Origin: an uncultured Bacilli bacterium
GTDB taxonomy: Bacteria > Bacillota_I > Bacilli_A > RF39 > UBA660
NCBI GenBank assembly: GCA_944358945.1
Contig: CALVSH010000054.1
Coordinates: 1-33,897 of the forward strand
Length of the DNA stretch: 33,897 bases
Reading direction: 5' to 3'
A program made the position numbers and the translations under genes. Below are positions 15,285 through 22,805 of the stretch, one piece after another. Within the stretch, counting starts at the first letter, position 1. Each line of letters opens with the position of its first letter. Under the pieces are notes generated by a model, which did no database searches, had not been told where the DNA came from, and saw only the letters and a list, made by a program, of their open reading frames with translations.

Positions 15285-17447
15285 CTAAAAATGACTAGGA
15301 TTAAAATCAATATAAATACGAATCTTTGAATTACTTTTATAATGATTTTGAACCATTTTAAGTACCTCTTTTAAATTTTCTTCTCTCTTATACTTTAAAA
15401 TAATACCATAACGATAAATATTATTAACACGAAAAACTGCCAAGGATGTAGGTCCTAAAATAGTAGTATGTTCTAAGTTTCTATCAAGAGAACGTTTTAT
15501 CTTAGATGCTTCTTGAAAAATGTATTGCGAATCTTTTCCACTAATTTTGATATAACAAAGATAGAAGAATGGAGGATATCCTAATTTTTTACGTATCAAC
15601 ATTTCTTCTTTGTAAAAGCCTAGATAATCATGACTTTGAACATAATAAATTGCATAATGTTCTGGATTAAATGTTTGAATAAAAACCTGTCCATTCTTTT
15701 GACTTCTACCACTTCTTCCAGCAACTTGCGATAATAAGGAATAAGTATTTTCACTACTACGAAAATCTGGAATATTTAAACTAGTATCTGCATTAATAAC
15801 GCCAACCAAGGTGACATTAGGAAAATCTAACCCCTTAGCAACAATCTGAGTACCAAGTAAAATATCATATTGGAAAGAACGAAAAGCCTCAATCATCTTT
15901 TTATGAGCTCCCTTTCGACTAGTAGTATCAACATCCATTCGTAAAACTCTAACATTCGGTAACAACGTATGTAACTCTTCTTCTATCTTTTCTGTACCGA
16001 CACCTAAATCTGTCAATGCTTCTTCCTTACAGTGTGGACAAATCCTAGGAAGATTGGTAGCATACCCACAGTAATGACAACGTAACATACGACTACTCTT
16101 ATGATAAGTTAAAGTAATATCACAATGAGGACACTTAATAACTTCTCCACAATTCTTACAAGTAACAAAAGTAGAAAATCCTCTTCGATTCAAAAACAAA
16201 ATAGCTTGTTCTCCTCGAGAAACACAATCTCTAATTTCATTCAAAAGTTTAGATGTAATATGACCAAGATTTACCTTAGCTTCTTGATTCATATCAATAA
16301 TTTCTACTTTAGGTAAACTCTTTCCATTCACACGTTTATCCAAAGTAAGTAATTGATACACACCTTTTTGAGCTCTAGCCATCGATTCCAAGGAAGGAGT
16401 GGCACTACCTAACAAAACAGGAGCATGATGATATTTTCCTCTCCATATCGCTACATCTCTAGCATGATACCTTGGATTTTTGTCACCCTGTTTATAAGAA
16501 TCACTATGTTCTTCATCCATAATGATAATTCCAATATTTTTTAAAGGAGCAAAAATAGCACTACGAGCACCAATTACAATATTAGCTTCCCCTCTCGCAA
16601 TCCTCCTCCACTCATCATATTTTTCACCCTCAGATAAAGCAGAATGAAGTGCCGCTACTTGATGACCAAAACGATTAGAAAAAGCTTCTACCATCTGAGG
16701 AGTTAAACTAATTTCTGGAACCAAGAGAATCGCCGTTTTCTTTTTATTTAACACTTCTTCAATAATATGCATATAAACTTCTGTCTTACCACTACCAGTA
16801 ACACCATACAATAAGAAAGGCTTTTCAACATCTCCCTGAATAACCGCATCTACAACTTGTTGCTGCGAAGGAGTAAGTATCTTTTTATCATCCGGATTCA
16901 CCTCATACTTCATTCGATAATCTTCCTTTTTTACCGGAACAATCACTTCATTCTTAACTAAAGTAGATAAGGCCGAACCAGATACAGCAAGCACCTCTTC
17001 TCTAGGGACCAAATCCTTTTCAAAAAACAACTCTAATATCTTCTTTTGAGGAGCTGTCTTACCAACATAATTCTTATCTGCTAACTGATAAAATGTATGA
17101 TACTTCTTTCGAACAACACTAAAAGCTTTTGCCTTTAAAGCCTTCGGTAACATCACTTGATAAGTACTGATCAAAGTAGACAACAACTCATCACGCATCC
17201 ATTTTCCAAGTTCCAATAATTCTTCATCCAAAACAATATCATCGTCAACAACAGAATAAATTTCTTTTAATTCCAGATTACTACTATCTTTAATCTCTAA
17301 GACAAAACCTTCTAATGTTTGGCGACCAAATGGTACTAATACTCGAATTCCTACCTGAATAGATTCTTCTAAATGACTAGGAACCGAGTAATCAAATATT
17401 TTATCTACATTTTGACTAGCTAACTGTACTAACACACCAACAACCAC
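15285..17447 (-). CDS. priA: Primosomal replication restart helicase PriA
   Basis: A 720-aa 3'-5' superfamily 2 helicase that reloads the replisome at stalled forks. Parts in order: N-terminal DNA-binding domain (QLASQNVDKIFDYSVP), winged helix, Walker A GVTGSGKTEVYM, DEEH box, motif GSATPSLES, a zinc-binding insertion with paired Cys (CKNC, CPHC, CHYC, CPHC), motif V LGTQIVAKGLDFPNVTLVGV, and motif VI QVAGRSGR. Length is a little below B. subtilis PriA (805). The start is a GTG at 17447, six bases after AGGAGGT. The ATG at 17465 is itself part of the ribosome site region (ATGAGAGGAGGT) and lies at the predicted transcription start, so it is not the start. Confidence 0.96.
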   Translation of the reverse strand: MVVGVLVQLASQNVDKIFDYSVPSHLEESIQVGIRVLVPFGRQTLEGFVLEIKDSSNLELKEIYSVVDDDIVLDEELLELGKWMRDELLSTLISTYQVMLPKALKAKAFSVVRKKYHTFYQLADKNYVGKTAPQKKILELFFEKDLVPREEVLAVSGSALSTLVKNEVIVPVKKEDYRMKYEVNPDDKKILTPSQQQVVDAVIQGDVEKPFLLYGVTGSGKTEVYMHIIEEVLNKKKTAILLVPEISLTPQMVEAFSNRFGHQVAALHSALSEGEKYDEWRRIARGEANIVIGARSAIFAPLKNIGIIIMDEEHSDSYKQGDKNPRYHARDVAIWRGKYHHAPVLLGSATPSLESMARAQKGVYQLLTLDKRVNGKSLPKVEIIDMNQEAKVNLGHITSKLLNEIRDCVSRGEQAILFLNRRGFSTFVTCKNCGEVIKCPHCDITLTYHKSSRMLRCHYCGYATNLPRICPHCKEEALTDLGVGTEKIEEELHTLLPNVRVLRMDVDTTSRKGAHKKMIEAFRSFQYDILLGTQIVAKGLDFPNVTLVGVINADTSLNIPDFRSSENTYSLLSQVAGRSGRSQKNGQVFIQTFNPEHYAIYYVQSHDYLGFYKEEMLIRKKLGYPPFFYLCYIKISGKDSQYIFQEASKIKRSLDRNLEHTTILGPTSLAVFRVNNIYRYGIILKYKREENLKEVLKMVQNHYKSNSKIRIYIDFNPSHF

Positions 17448-17469
17448 AACCAGACCTCCTCTCATAAAT

Positions 17470-17498
17470 ATTATACATCAAAAACAAAAGGTCACCAA
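17470..17498 (-). promoter_or_regulatory. Sigma-A type promoter of the priA operon, inside a terminator
   Basis: Minus strand TTGGTG (17493-17498), 17-base spacer, TATAAT (17470-17475). The -35 box lies in the loop and stem of the terminator of the 115-aa gene. Transcription would start near 17463, just before the AGGAGGT site of priA. Confidence 0.65.
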
Positions 17499-17506
17499 CG
17501 TGACCT
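17489..17506 (-). terminator. Intrinsic terminator of the 115-aa gene
   Basis: Minus strand AGGTCAC, loop GTTG, GTGACCT, then TTTGTTTTT. It is a perfect 7-bp stem. The TAG stop of the 115-aa gene (17505-17507) is partly inside the stem, and the priA -35 box is formed by its distal half. Confidence 0.85.
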
Positions 17507-17852
17507 AGATAATTTCAATATCTTCAGATTCCTCATCTTCATCTTTCTTTGTCTCATCATCCATGATCATTTGATGATTAACTGGATGAGCTTTATATTT
17601 CTCACTTGATGTTGTTAAAGTATTATCATTTAATTTTGAAACATCAGTATGTATTTTACTATCTTCAGAACTATTTCTATTTAAATCACTTTTCTCAATT
17701 TGATTATCATCAAATAAAATCTTAGGATCATCTACTAAACCCTTATCTCTTTCTATTTGTTCCTTACGACTTTTCATCTCTTCTGAATAAACAATGAAGA
17801 AAACTACAAAACAAACAACTAAGAGACATATAATAATGACTATTGGATTCAT
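17505..17852 (-). CDS. Small N-anchored membrane protein with acidic tail (115 aa)
   Basis: A membrane segment at about 2-23 (NPIVIIICLLVVCFVVFFIV) is followed by a polar, acidic tail of about 90 residues, with many Asp, Glu, Ser and Lys and a Glu/Asp-rich end (DDETKKDEDEESEDIEII). It probably has the tail in the cytoplasm and no folded enzyme domain. I start it at 17852: GAGAGGTGATTTTT precedes that ATG, while the in-frame GTG at 17861 lies inside the ribosome site. It follows rseP by 39 bases and ends the cdsA-rseP unit at a strong terminator. No family recognised. Confidence 0.7.
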   Translation of the reverse strand: MNPIVIIICLLVVCFVVFFIVYSEEMKSRKEQIERDKGLVDDPKILFDDNQIEKSDLNRNSSEDSKIHTDVSKLNDNTLTTSSEKYKAHPVNHQMIMDDETKKDEDEESEDIEII

Positions 17853-17891
17853 AAAAATCACCTCTCAACAATCCCTTTTTATTATTATTCA

Positions 17892-18944
17892 CTAAAACAG
17901 ACGTAAAATATCATTAAAAGTTATCACAACCATCAAAAGCATCAATAAAAACAAACCAATCGTATGAATCATATTCTCAGTTTCAGGCTTAACAGGAGAC
18001 CCTTTTATTTTTTCAATGATAATAAATAAAATATGTCCCCCATCGAAAGCAGGTAATGGTAACAAATTAATAAAACCAACATTGATACTTAAAAACGCTA
18101 CCAAGTAAAGAATATTCATAATACCAGTTGAGGCTTGATCTCCAACAATAGAGAATATTCCAACTGGCCCACTAAGTTGTGATAAACCAATACCACCAGT
18201 AAATAAATAATAAACAGTAACTCCCATTTGTTTAAAGATAGAACCCGTCTTCTTAAACGTCCAACGAATGGCACTAAATATTCCGTGTTCTACTTCTTGT
18301 TCCATACCAATACCATATTGATAAGTTGTCTCACCATCTACTTTTTTCTTTTTAGGTTGTACAGAATAAGTCTCAACACTACCATCTTCTTTTTCAATCT
18401 TAATATCACTAGCTTCTTCTGGATCAGCAACAGCCAAATACAAACTAATATCATCTGTTGTTGAAATAGAGTGTCCATTAATCTCTAAAATTACATCTCC
18501 TGCTTCTATCCCCGAAGTACTAGCAGCTGAATTCTTAAGAACAGACGTTACAACCGGTTCCATAGAAGAGCCACCCCAGATAAGTCCAATCAAAAACAAT
18601 AATAAAATCGCAAAAATAAAGTTATTACCAGCACCAAAGAACATAATTAAAAATCTTTGCCAAGGTTTCTTTGATTGTAATCTTTTATCTTTAGGAATCT
18701 TTTTTAAATCATCATCTTCAACATCTTCTCCAGCCATCATACAAAATCCACCAATAGGAATAGCTCGAATAGTATACTCAGTTTCCTTACCTTGCTTACT
18801 CCACAATTTAGGTCCCATTCCTATTGCAAATTCATAAACATAAACACCATTTAATTTAGCTAAGATAAAATGACCAAACTCATGTACTAAAACAATACTT
18901 CCCAAAACCAAAACAAATATAATTAAAATAATAATAAAATTCAT
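17892..18944 (-). CDS. rseP: Site-2 membrane metalloprotease RseP/RasP
   Basis: A 350-aa intramembrane zinc protease that cuts anti-sigma factors and leftover signal peptides within the membrane. The active-site HEFGH is at residues 21-25 in the first helix. A PDZ domain (about 165-215; SGIEAGDVILEINGH) lies outside. The second metal-binding motif is in INLLPLPAFDGGHILF in the third helix. A fourth helix closes the protein. Length is below B. subtilis RasP (422), which fits a single shortened PDZ region. AAGGAGG precedes the ATG. It starts 11 bases after cdsA; in B. subtilis dxr separates these two genes and is missing here. Confidence 0.95.
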   Translation of the reverse strand: MNFIIILIIFVLVLGSIVLVHEFGHFILAKLNGVYVYEFAIGMGPKLWSKQGKETEYTIRAIPIGGFCMMAGEDVEDDDLKKIPKDKRLQSKKPWQRFLIMFFGAGNNFIFAILLLFLIGLIWGGSSMEPVVTSVLKNSAASTSGIEAGDVILEINGHSISTTDDISLYLAVADPEEASDIKIEKEDGSVETYSVQPKKKKVDGETTYQYGIGMEQEVEHGIFSAIRWTFKKTGSIFKQMGVTVYYLFTGGIGLSQLSGPVGIFSIVGDQASTGIMNILYLVAFLSINVGFINLLPLPAFDGGHILFIIIEKIKGSPVKPETENMIHTIGLFLLMLLMVVITFNDILRLF

Positions 18945-18955
18945 CCGTTGCCTCC

Positions 18956-19756
18956 TTATAATACACTAGAAAAAATGATAAATGCCAACACCACAAAAAT
19001 CAAACTATCAAAACGATCTAAAATCCCTCCGTGTTCAGGTATTAAATTAGAGAAATCCTTCTTATTATAATAACGTTTAATAGAAGAAAATACCAAATCT
19101 CCAAGTTGTCCTAATAAAGATAAAATAACTGTTATCAAAACAACAAAAGGTAAAGAAACAGAAGGATTAATAACCGTAACATAAAATGCTGTCGCAACAA
19201 AACTACCAGCAACCGTTCCGCCTATCATACCTTCTACTGTCTTCTTAGGAGAAACTAAAGGACATAGTTTATGTTTTCCAACTAACATTCCTGTAAATAA
19301 TGCCATAGTATCCGTAATTGTTGTAATAAGTAGTAAATAAATTAGATAAACAATATCATAATTACGACAAATAATTAATAAATTAAAACTTAATCCAATA
19401 AATAATACAGAACCTATTAAAAATAATGCATCATTTAAATTATATTTTTTAAAATCATGAATAAATACCATAGGAGATAAAAATGCAAAAATCATAAATG
19501 CAACTACTCTATAATCCATGGTATAAGAAAATTCAATAGAATCAAAGTGTGACATAGAGAAAAACAATACCATAATATAAGCAAACATTTTTACTAAAAA
19601 TGGAAATTCTTTTCTACTCTCGCGAATATGAATCAATTCATATAACCCCAAAATTGCCAAAAAGCTCATAAATATAGCAAATGTTTTTCCTCCTATAATT
19701 AATAATGGAACAAAAATTGCTATCATAACAATGGCACTAAGTACTCTTTTTTTCAT
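18956..19756 (-). CDS. cdsA: Phosphatidate cytidylyltransferase
   Basis: A 266-aa polytopic membrane enzyme that makes CDP-diacylglycerol from phosphatidic acid and CTP, the branch point for membrane phospholipids. The protein is hydrophobic throughout, with about seven or eight membrane segments. The C-terminal signature is present (SSIKRYYNKKD, then IPEHGGILDRFDSL), with the aspartates that hold Mg2+. TGGAGGT lies before the ATG. It is the first gene of the cdsA-rseP unit. uppS, which normally precedes it, is not here; the rpsP-khpA operon lies upstream instead. Confidence 0.96.
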   Translation of the reverse strand: MKKRVLSAIVMIAIFVPLLIIGGKTFAIFMSFLAILGLYELIHIRESRKEFPFLVKMFAYIMVLFFSMSHFDSIEFSYTMDYRVVAFMIFAFLSPMVFIHDFKKYNLNDALFLIGSVLFIGLSFNLLIICRNYDIVYLIYLLLITTITDTMALFTGMLVGKHKLCPLVSPKKTVEGMIGGTVAGSFVATAFYVTVINPSVSLPFVVLITVILSLLGQLGDLVFSSIKRYYNKKDFSNLIPEHGGILDRFDSLIFVVLAFIIFSSVL

Positions 19757-19846
19757 GACTAATTACCTCCAAATCTTCTATTTCTCCCATTAAATACTAC
19801 GATTATGAATCAAAAATAATTCTCTTAAATAATTATCCTCTAATTA

Positions 19847-19852
19847 ATTATA
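19847..19852 (-). promoter_or_regulatory. Possible -10 box for cdsA
   Basis: TATAAT on the minus strand, about 90 bases before the cdsA start and just after the khpA terminator. It overlaps a second reading, TGG-TATATA, with the extended -10 form. No good -35 is present. The leader of about 80 bases has no clear riboswitch or T-box features. Confidence 0.35.
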
Positions 19853-19861
19853 TACCAAGTA

Positions 19862-19890
19862 AAAAGAAAAAGAAAGCATAAATGCTCTCT
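19862..19890 (-). terminator. Intrinsic terminator of the rpsP-khpA operon
   Basis: Minus strand AGAGAGC, a short loop, GCTTTCT with one G-U pair, then a T-rich tail. The stem starts at the TGA stop of khpA (19890-19892). Confidence 0.7.
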
Positions 19891-20138
19891 CAAAATTTAT
19901 CAATATCAATTTTTACATATTTATTATCTTTTAAAGAACTGCTTGCTTGTACAAGAGTACGAATAGCATTGGCGCATCTACCACCTTTGCCAATCACACG
20001 TCCCATATCATCTTCCGCAACAATTACTTGAATTAAGATAACATTATCCTCATCAGTTGGAAACTCTTTAACGCTAACGGCATCTTGATCAACAACTAAT
20101 GATTTTACAATTTCTTCTGTTAACTGAACCAAATCCAT
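19890..20138 (-). CDS. khpA: KH-domain RNA-binding protein KhpA
   Basis: An 82-aa protein made of a single KH domain. The RNA-binding GXXG loop is seen as VIGKGGRCANAIRTLV. Members of this family (YlqC in B. subtilis) pair with KhpB/Jag and bind many RNAs; in streptococci they affect cell division and wall growth. The gene starts two bases after rpsP, the usual place in Firmicutes. rimM, trmD and rplS, which often follow, are absent, and a terminator closes the operon. Confidence 0.93.
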   Translation of the reverse strand: MDLVQLTEEIVKSLVVDQDAVSVKEFPTDEDNVILIQVIVAEDDMGRVIGKGGRCANAIRTLVQASSSLKDNKYVKIDIDKF

Positions 20139-20140
20139 AA

Positions 20141-20416
20141 TTAGTTATCCTTCTTTTCTTTAGATTCAGCATATTTCTTCATGATACCAGCTTTAGAAAA
20201 TAAATTTCTAACAGTATCAGTAGGAGTAGCACCATTACGTAACCATTTTAAAGCTACTTCTTCATTAATATTTACTTTAGCTTCTCCAACAGGTGCATAA
20301 GTACCAATTAATTCAATATATTGCCCATCTCTAGGACGTCTAGAATCAGTTGCAACGATTCTATAAGTAGGTTTCTTTTTAGCACCCATTCTTGTTAATC
20401 TAATCTTAACTGCCAT
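20141..20416 (-). CDS. rpsP: 30S ribosomal protein S16
   Basis: A 91-aa ribosomal protein with all family features: [20 protein letters not shown] at the N-terminus, then [17 protein letters not shown], and a C-terminal [21 protein letters not shown]. It binds 16S rRNA in the body of the small subunit. ACGGAGGGAT precedes the ATG. It has a near-consensus promoter nested in the preceding terminator, as expected for a highly expressed gene. Confidence 0.98.
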   Translation of the reverse strand: MAVKIRLTRMGAKKKPTYRIVATDSRRPRDGQYIELIGTYAPVGEAKVNINEEVALKWLRNGATPTDTVRNLFSKAGIMKKYAESKEKKDN

Positions 20417-20445
20417 AATATCCCTCCGTTTCTTAATGCAAATAT

Positions 20446-20474
20446 AGTATAATAAAAAAAAGATTGTCTGTCAA
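20446..20474 (-). promoter_or_regulatory. Near-consensus sigma-A promoter of rpsP-khpA
   Basis: Minus strand TTGACA (20469-20474), exactly 17 bases, TATACT (20446-20451). It is one of the best promoters in the window. The -35 box and the spacer run through the terminator hairpin of the preceding gene (20454-20484). Confidence 0.85.
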
Positions 20475-20484
20475 CCTTTTTTTT
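20454..20484 (-). terminator. Intrinsic terminator of the 126-aa gene, overlapping the rpsP promoter
   Basis: Minus strand: eight A, GG, TTG, loop ACAGA, CAA, TC, eight T. It forms about 13 pairs including one G-U. The loop and inner stem contain the rpsP -35 box. Confidence 0.65.
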
Positions 20485-20495
20485 ATAACACCTAA

Positions 20496-20876
20496 TTAAA
20501 TACTTTTAAAAAGTTTTTTTTCTTGCATCTGTAATTGATTCTTAATGTCAATTGCATCTTTTCTAACATTATCTGTCAAAGGAAGATAGGTACTATCTAT
20601 TCGCCTATTACTTGGCAATACAGTAGATATTCCCGCATCCATCAACGCTTCTTTGATATCATCTGAAACTTCTCTTCCCTCACTAGAAAAAGATACACAT
20701 AATGAATCTCTAGTATCTTGATAAAAAATAGCAGTAACACTACCTTTTAATACTTTATCCACTGTTATATGACAAAAAGAATCACGAAATCTTTCTATCT
20801 GTTCTTCACCAGGACAAAAAATATCTCTAACTTGTCCAACGGCTTCTTCAATATAATCATTTAAATTTTCTTTCAT
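20496..20876 (-). CDS. Unknown 126-aa soluble protein
   Basis: A small cytoplasmic protein with an acidic helical N-terminus (NDYIEEAVGQVRDIF), a probable beta region (HITVDKVLKGSVTAIFY, SLCVSFSSEG), and a helical Lys-rich end. The alternation of helix and strand could fit an alpha/beta RNA-binding or small regulatory fold, but I recognise no family. GAGGAGG precedes the ATG. It sits between the 169-aa membrane protein (60 bases upstream) and rpsP, from which a terminator separates it. In B. subtilis ffh and ylxM lie upstream of rpsP; this protein shows no likeness to either. Confidence 0.65.
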   Translation of the reverse strand: MKENLNDYIEEAVGQVRDIFCPGEEQIERFRDSFCHITVDKVLKGSVTAIFYQDTRDSLCVSFSSEGREVSDDIKEALMDAGISTVLPSNRRIDSTYLPLTDNVRKDAIDIKNQLQMQEKKLFKSI

Positions 20877-20936
20877 TCTGACTCCTCCTCATCTAATAAT
20901 ATTATAGAAAACTAAAAAAATTTGTAGAATTTTGTC

Positions 20937-21446
20937 TTATTGATAAAAATATTTACAATAATAATTATTATAACTATTTGCACCATGAAAATAGTAATCC
21001 GTCTTTCCATCTAATTGACACTTAGTAACCATAATAGAATCACTATCTTTATAAACATCTACATAATAATCTGTCTGTAAAATACCATCATAAGCCCATT
21101 TAGTAATAGTTGCTTTTTGTAAAATACGAAGAAGTCTACCCTCATCAATATACTTCTTTACATCAAAGCGATGATAAAAAATAAATCTCTTCTCCACAAT
21201 ATTAACCTCGTCATAACAAGGACTATAATATCTTACATCATCTTTTTCATAATACAACTCATAACTATCCCGATCACAACTATCTCCTACTGCTTCATAA
21301 TAATAAATAGGTCTTCGATAAGAAATAACTACAAAAAAGATCCAAAAGATTAAAGAAAAGATACCCAGGATAATTAAAAGCGTAATAATCGTAACTTTAA
21401 TATCCTTTTTATCCAAAACCTTTTCTTTTTTCTTCTCTTTCCCCAT
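20937..21446 (-). CDS. Single-pass membrane protein with Cys/Tyr-rich outer domain (169 aa)
   Basis: A short Lys-rich cytoplasmic start (1-17) is followed by a membrane helix (about 18-42, VTIITLLIILGIFSLIFWIFF), then an outer domain of about 125 aa very rich in Tyr and Asp. It has four Cys (GDSCDR, YSPCYD, VTKCQL, YYCKYF), an even number that would suit disulfides. I recognise no family. The layout resembles the other single-pass outer-domain proteins in this window without clear sequence similarity. AGAGGTG precedes the ATG. A weak A/T hairpin follows the stop. Confidence 0.65.
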   Translation of the reverse strand: MGKEKKKEKVLDKKDIKVTIITLLIILGIFSLIFWIFFVVISYRRPIYYYEAVGDSCDRDSYELYYEKDDVRYYSPCYDEVNIVEKRFIFYHRFDVKKYIDEGRLLRILQKATITKWAYDGILQTDYYVDVYKDSDSIMVTKCQLDGKTDYYFHGANSYNNYYCKYFYQ

Positions 21447-21496
21447 AACTCAACACCTCTATCTATAGTATAGAACAAAGAAAGAGAAAAAGATAG

Positions 21497-21521
21497 AAAA
21501 AAAGCACTAATAATAAGTGCC
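21497..21521 (-). terminator. Intrinsic terminator of cotE
   Basis: Minus strand GCACT, loop TATTATT, AGTGC, then seven T, ten bases after the cotE stop. It is a clean example. Confidence 0.85.
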
Positions 21522-21530
21522 ATTAACGAA

Positions 21531-22073
21531 TTAAATAGTATTTTCTTCTATAAAATCATCACGAAGCTCTGAATCAATAACATCATTAGAATCAACCTGA
21601 TTCGTCTCATCTACAATTTCGTCCCAAGGGTCTTCTTCTTCATTAGCTTCTATTTTTACTTTAACATCACCCACTAATTCAATACCAAGTTCTTTTTCAA
21701 TAGTATAATGAATTTCATCTCCGGCAATAGAAACATCAGAACAAGTAGGTTGTTTTAAACTACGAACAATGATTTCTTCTCCTGTAGTATCATCATCACG
21801 ATTACGCATATGTACTACTTCCTGATAATGTTTTGTCTCTTTTACAACATCTGTCTTAGTATCTCTATCATAAGAATACCAAATATTAACATCATAACTA
21901 CCAGTAATAGTAATTTCTTCTCCTACTTTTTCTCCTCGAAAATTATGATTAATAACCCAGCAACCTAAAATAGTAGACGGAACATGATCTACTTTAACAG
22001 AATTTTCTGTTGTAAATAATTTTTTACCTTTACCAATAACAGCCTTCGTAACAATTTCTTTATAACTAGACAT
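21531..22073 (-). CDS. cotE: Outer spore coat morphogenetic protein CotE
   Basis: A 180-aa protein that matches B. subtilis CotE (181 aa) along its length by recall: SYKEIVTKAVIGKGKK at the start, VPSTILGCWVINHNF, then TGSYDVNIWYSYDRDTKTDV, an RNRDDD segment, QPTCSDVSI, and GDVKVKIEANEEEDPWDE, followed by an acidic tail. CotE builds the outer coat on the mother-cell side of the forespore. In B. subtilis the gene lies next to ymcA and miaB; the same order is kept here apart from one plus-strand insertion. The promoter region carries a sigma-E-like -10 box. GGAGGGG precedes the ATG. The call is strong on sequence; whether the organism still sporulates cannot be told from this window. Confidence 0.9.
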   Translation of the reverse strand: MSSYKEIVTKAVIGKGKKLFTTENSVKVDHVPSTILGCWVINHNFRGEKVGEEITITGSYDVNIWYSYDRDTKTDVVKETKHYQEVVHMRNRDDDTTGEEIIVRSLKQPTCSDVSIAGDEIHYTIEKELGIELVGDVKVKIEANEEEDPWDEIVDETNQVDSNDVIDSELRDDFIEENTI

Positions 22074-22091
22074 ATCTACCCCTCCTAACTT

Positions 22092-22120
22092 AATGTATGC
22101 AAATAATACCAGATGTTTGA
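22092..22120 (-). promoter_or_regulatory. Sigma-E-like promoter of cotE
   Basis: Minus strand CATACATT (22092-22099) matches the sigma-E -10 consensus CATACAMT at seven of eight places. Fourteen bases upstream is TCAAACA, a weak match (four of seven) to the -35 consensus. No sigma-A -10 is seen before cotE. It overlaps the -35 box of the opposite plus-strand promoter. Confidence 0.45.
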
Positions 22121-22145
22121 CTATTTATTTTATTTTTTATAAAAT
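22117..22145 (+). promoter_or_regulatory. Sigma-A promoter of the Zn-PLC-like gene
   Basis: Plus strand TTGACT (22117-22122), 17 bases, TAAAAT (22140-22145). The ribosome site AAAGGAGGT follows, five bases before the ATG. Confidence 0.75.
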
Positions 22146-22163
22146 TACAAAAGGAGGTAAAAT

Positions 22164-22805
22164 ATGGCATCAACTATAATTCATTTAGCAGTAGCAAAAG
22201 TATTAGAACCATATCTAAAATTAAACAATAAAAAAGATTACTACTTAGGATCTATTGCCCCAGACATTGCTAAAGAAATAGGAAAATCAAGAAAAGAATC
22301 TCACTTTCTATACAATGAAAAAGAACATGTCCCAAATATAAAAATGTTTACTAATAAATATCCAAACTTCTACAATACAGATTTTGATTTAGGATATTAT
22401 ATTCACTTATTTACAGATAAATTATGGTTTGATAAGTTTATAACCAACCTAACACAAAGTGATTCTGTAAAATTAATAGATGGAACAATTATAAAAACAA
22501 CAACAGAAGAATTAAAAAATTTAATTTACTCTGACTATACAAATTTAAACATAAAAATAATAGAAAAATATGATATAGATTTATCTTTGTTCTACGAAGA
22601 CTTTCAAAAACCAAAAACAAACATTACAGAAATCCCCATAGAAAAACTAGATATTTTAATAAATAAAACAGGTATTATTATTGAAAACTCAAAACAAGAA
22701 AAAAATTATATATTTGATATTTATTTAATAAATAATTTTATAGAAAAAGTAAAAGAACGTATTTTAGAAGAATTAAAAGCCTATGAACTAATTAATAATT
22801 CATAG
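22164..22805 (+). CDS. Zinc-dependent phospholipase C-like protein
   Basis: A 213-aa protein of the zinc-dependent phospholipase C/nuclease-like fold found in many Firmicutes as an uncharacterised hydrolase. The metal-ligand motifs are visible by eye: TIIHLAVAK near the start, GSIAPDIAKE (Asp), SHF, and GYYIHLFTDKLWF (His and Asp in one helix). There is no signal peptide, so it probably acts in the cytoplasm, unlike secreted PLC toxins. It has its own strong promoter, an ideal AAAGGAGGT site, and a terminator. It is one of only two plus-strand genes and interrupts the ricA-cotE pair, so it was probably inserted there. The substrate is unknown. Confidence 0.8.
   Translation: MASTIIHLAVAKVLEPYLKLNNKKDYYLGSIAPDIAKEIGKSRKESHFLYNEKEHVPNIKMFTNKYPNFYNTDFDLGYYIHLFTDKLWFDKFITNLTQSDSVKLIDGTIIKTTTEELKNLIYSDYTNLNIKIIEKYDIDLSLFYEDFQKPKTNITEIPIEKLDILINKTGIIIENSKQEKNYIFDIYLINNFIEKVKERILEELKAYELINNS

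Noticed and set aside
19757-19861. Riboswitch or T-box in the cdsA leader
   Set aside because: No T-box sequence, no specifier stem and no terminator-antiterminator pair could be made out; only weak A/T pairing.
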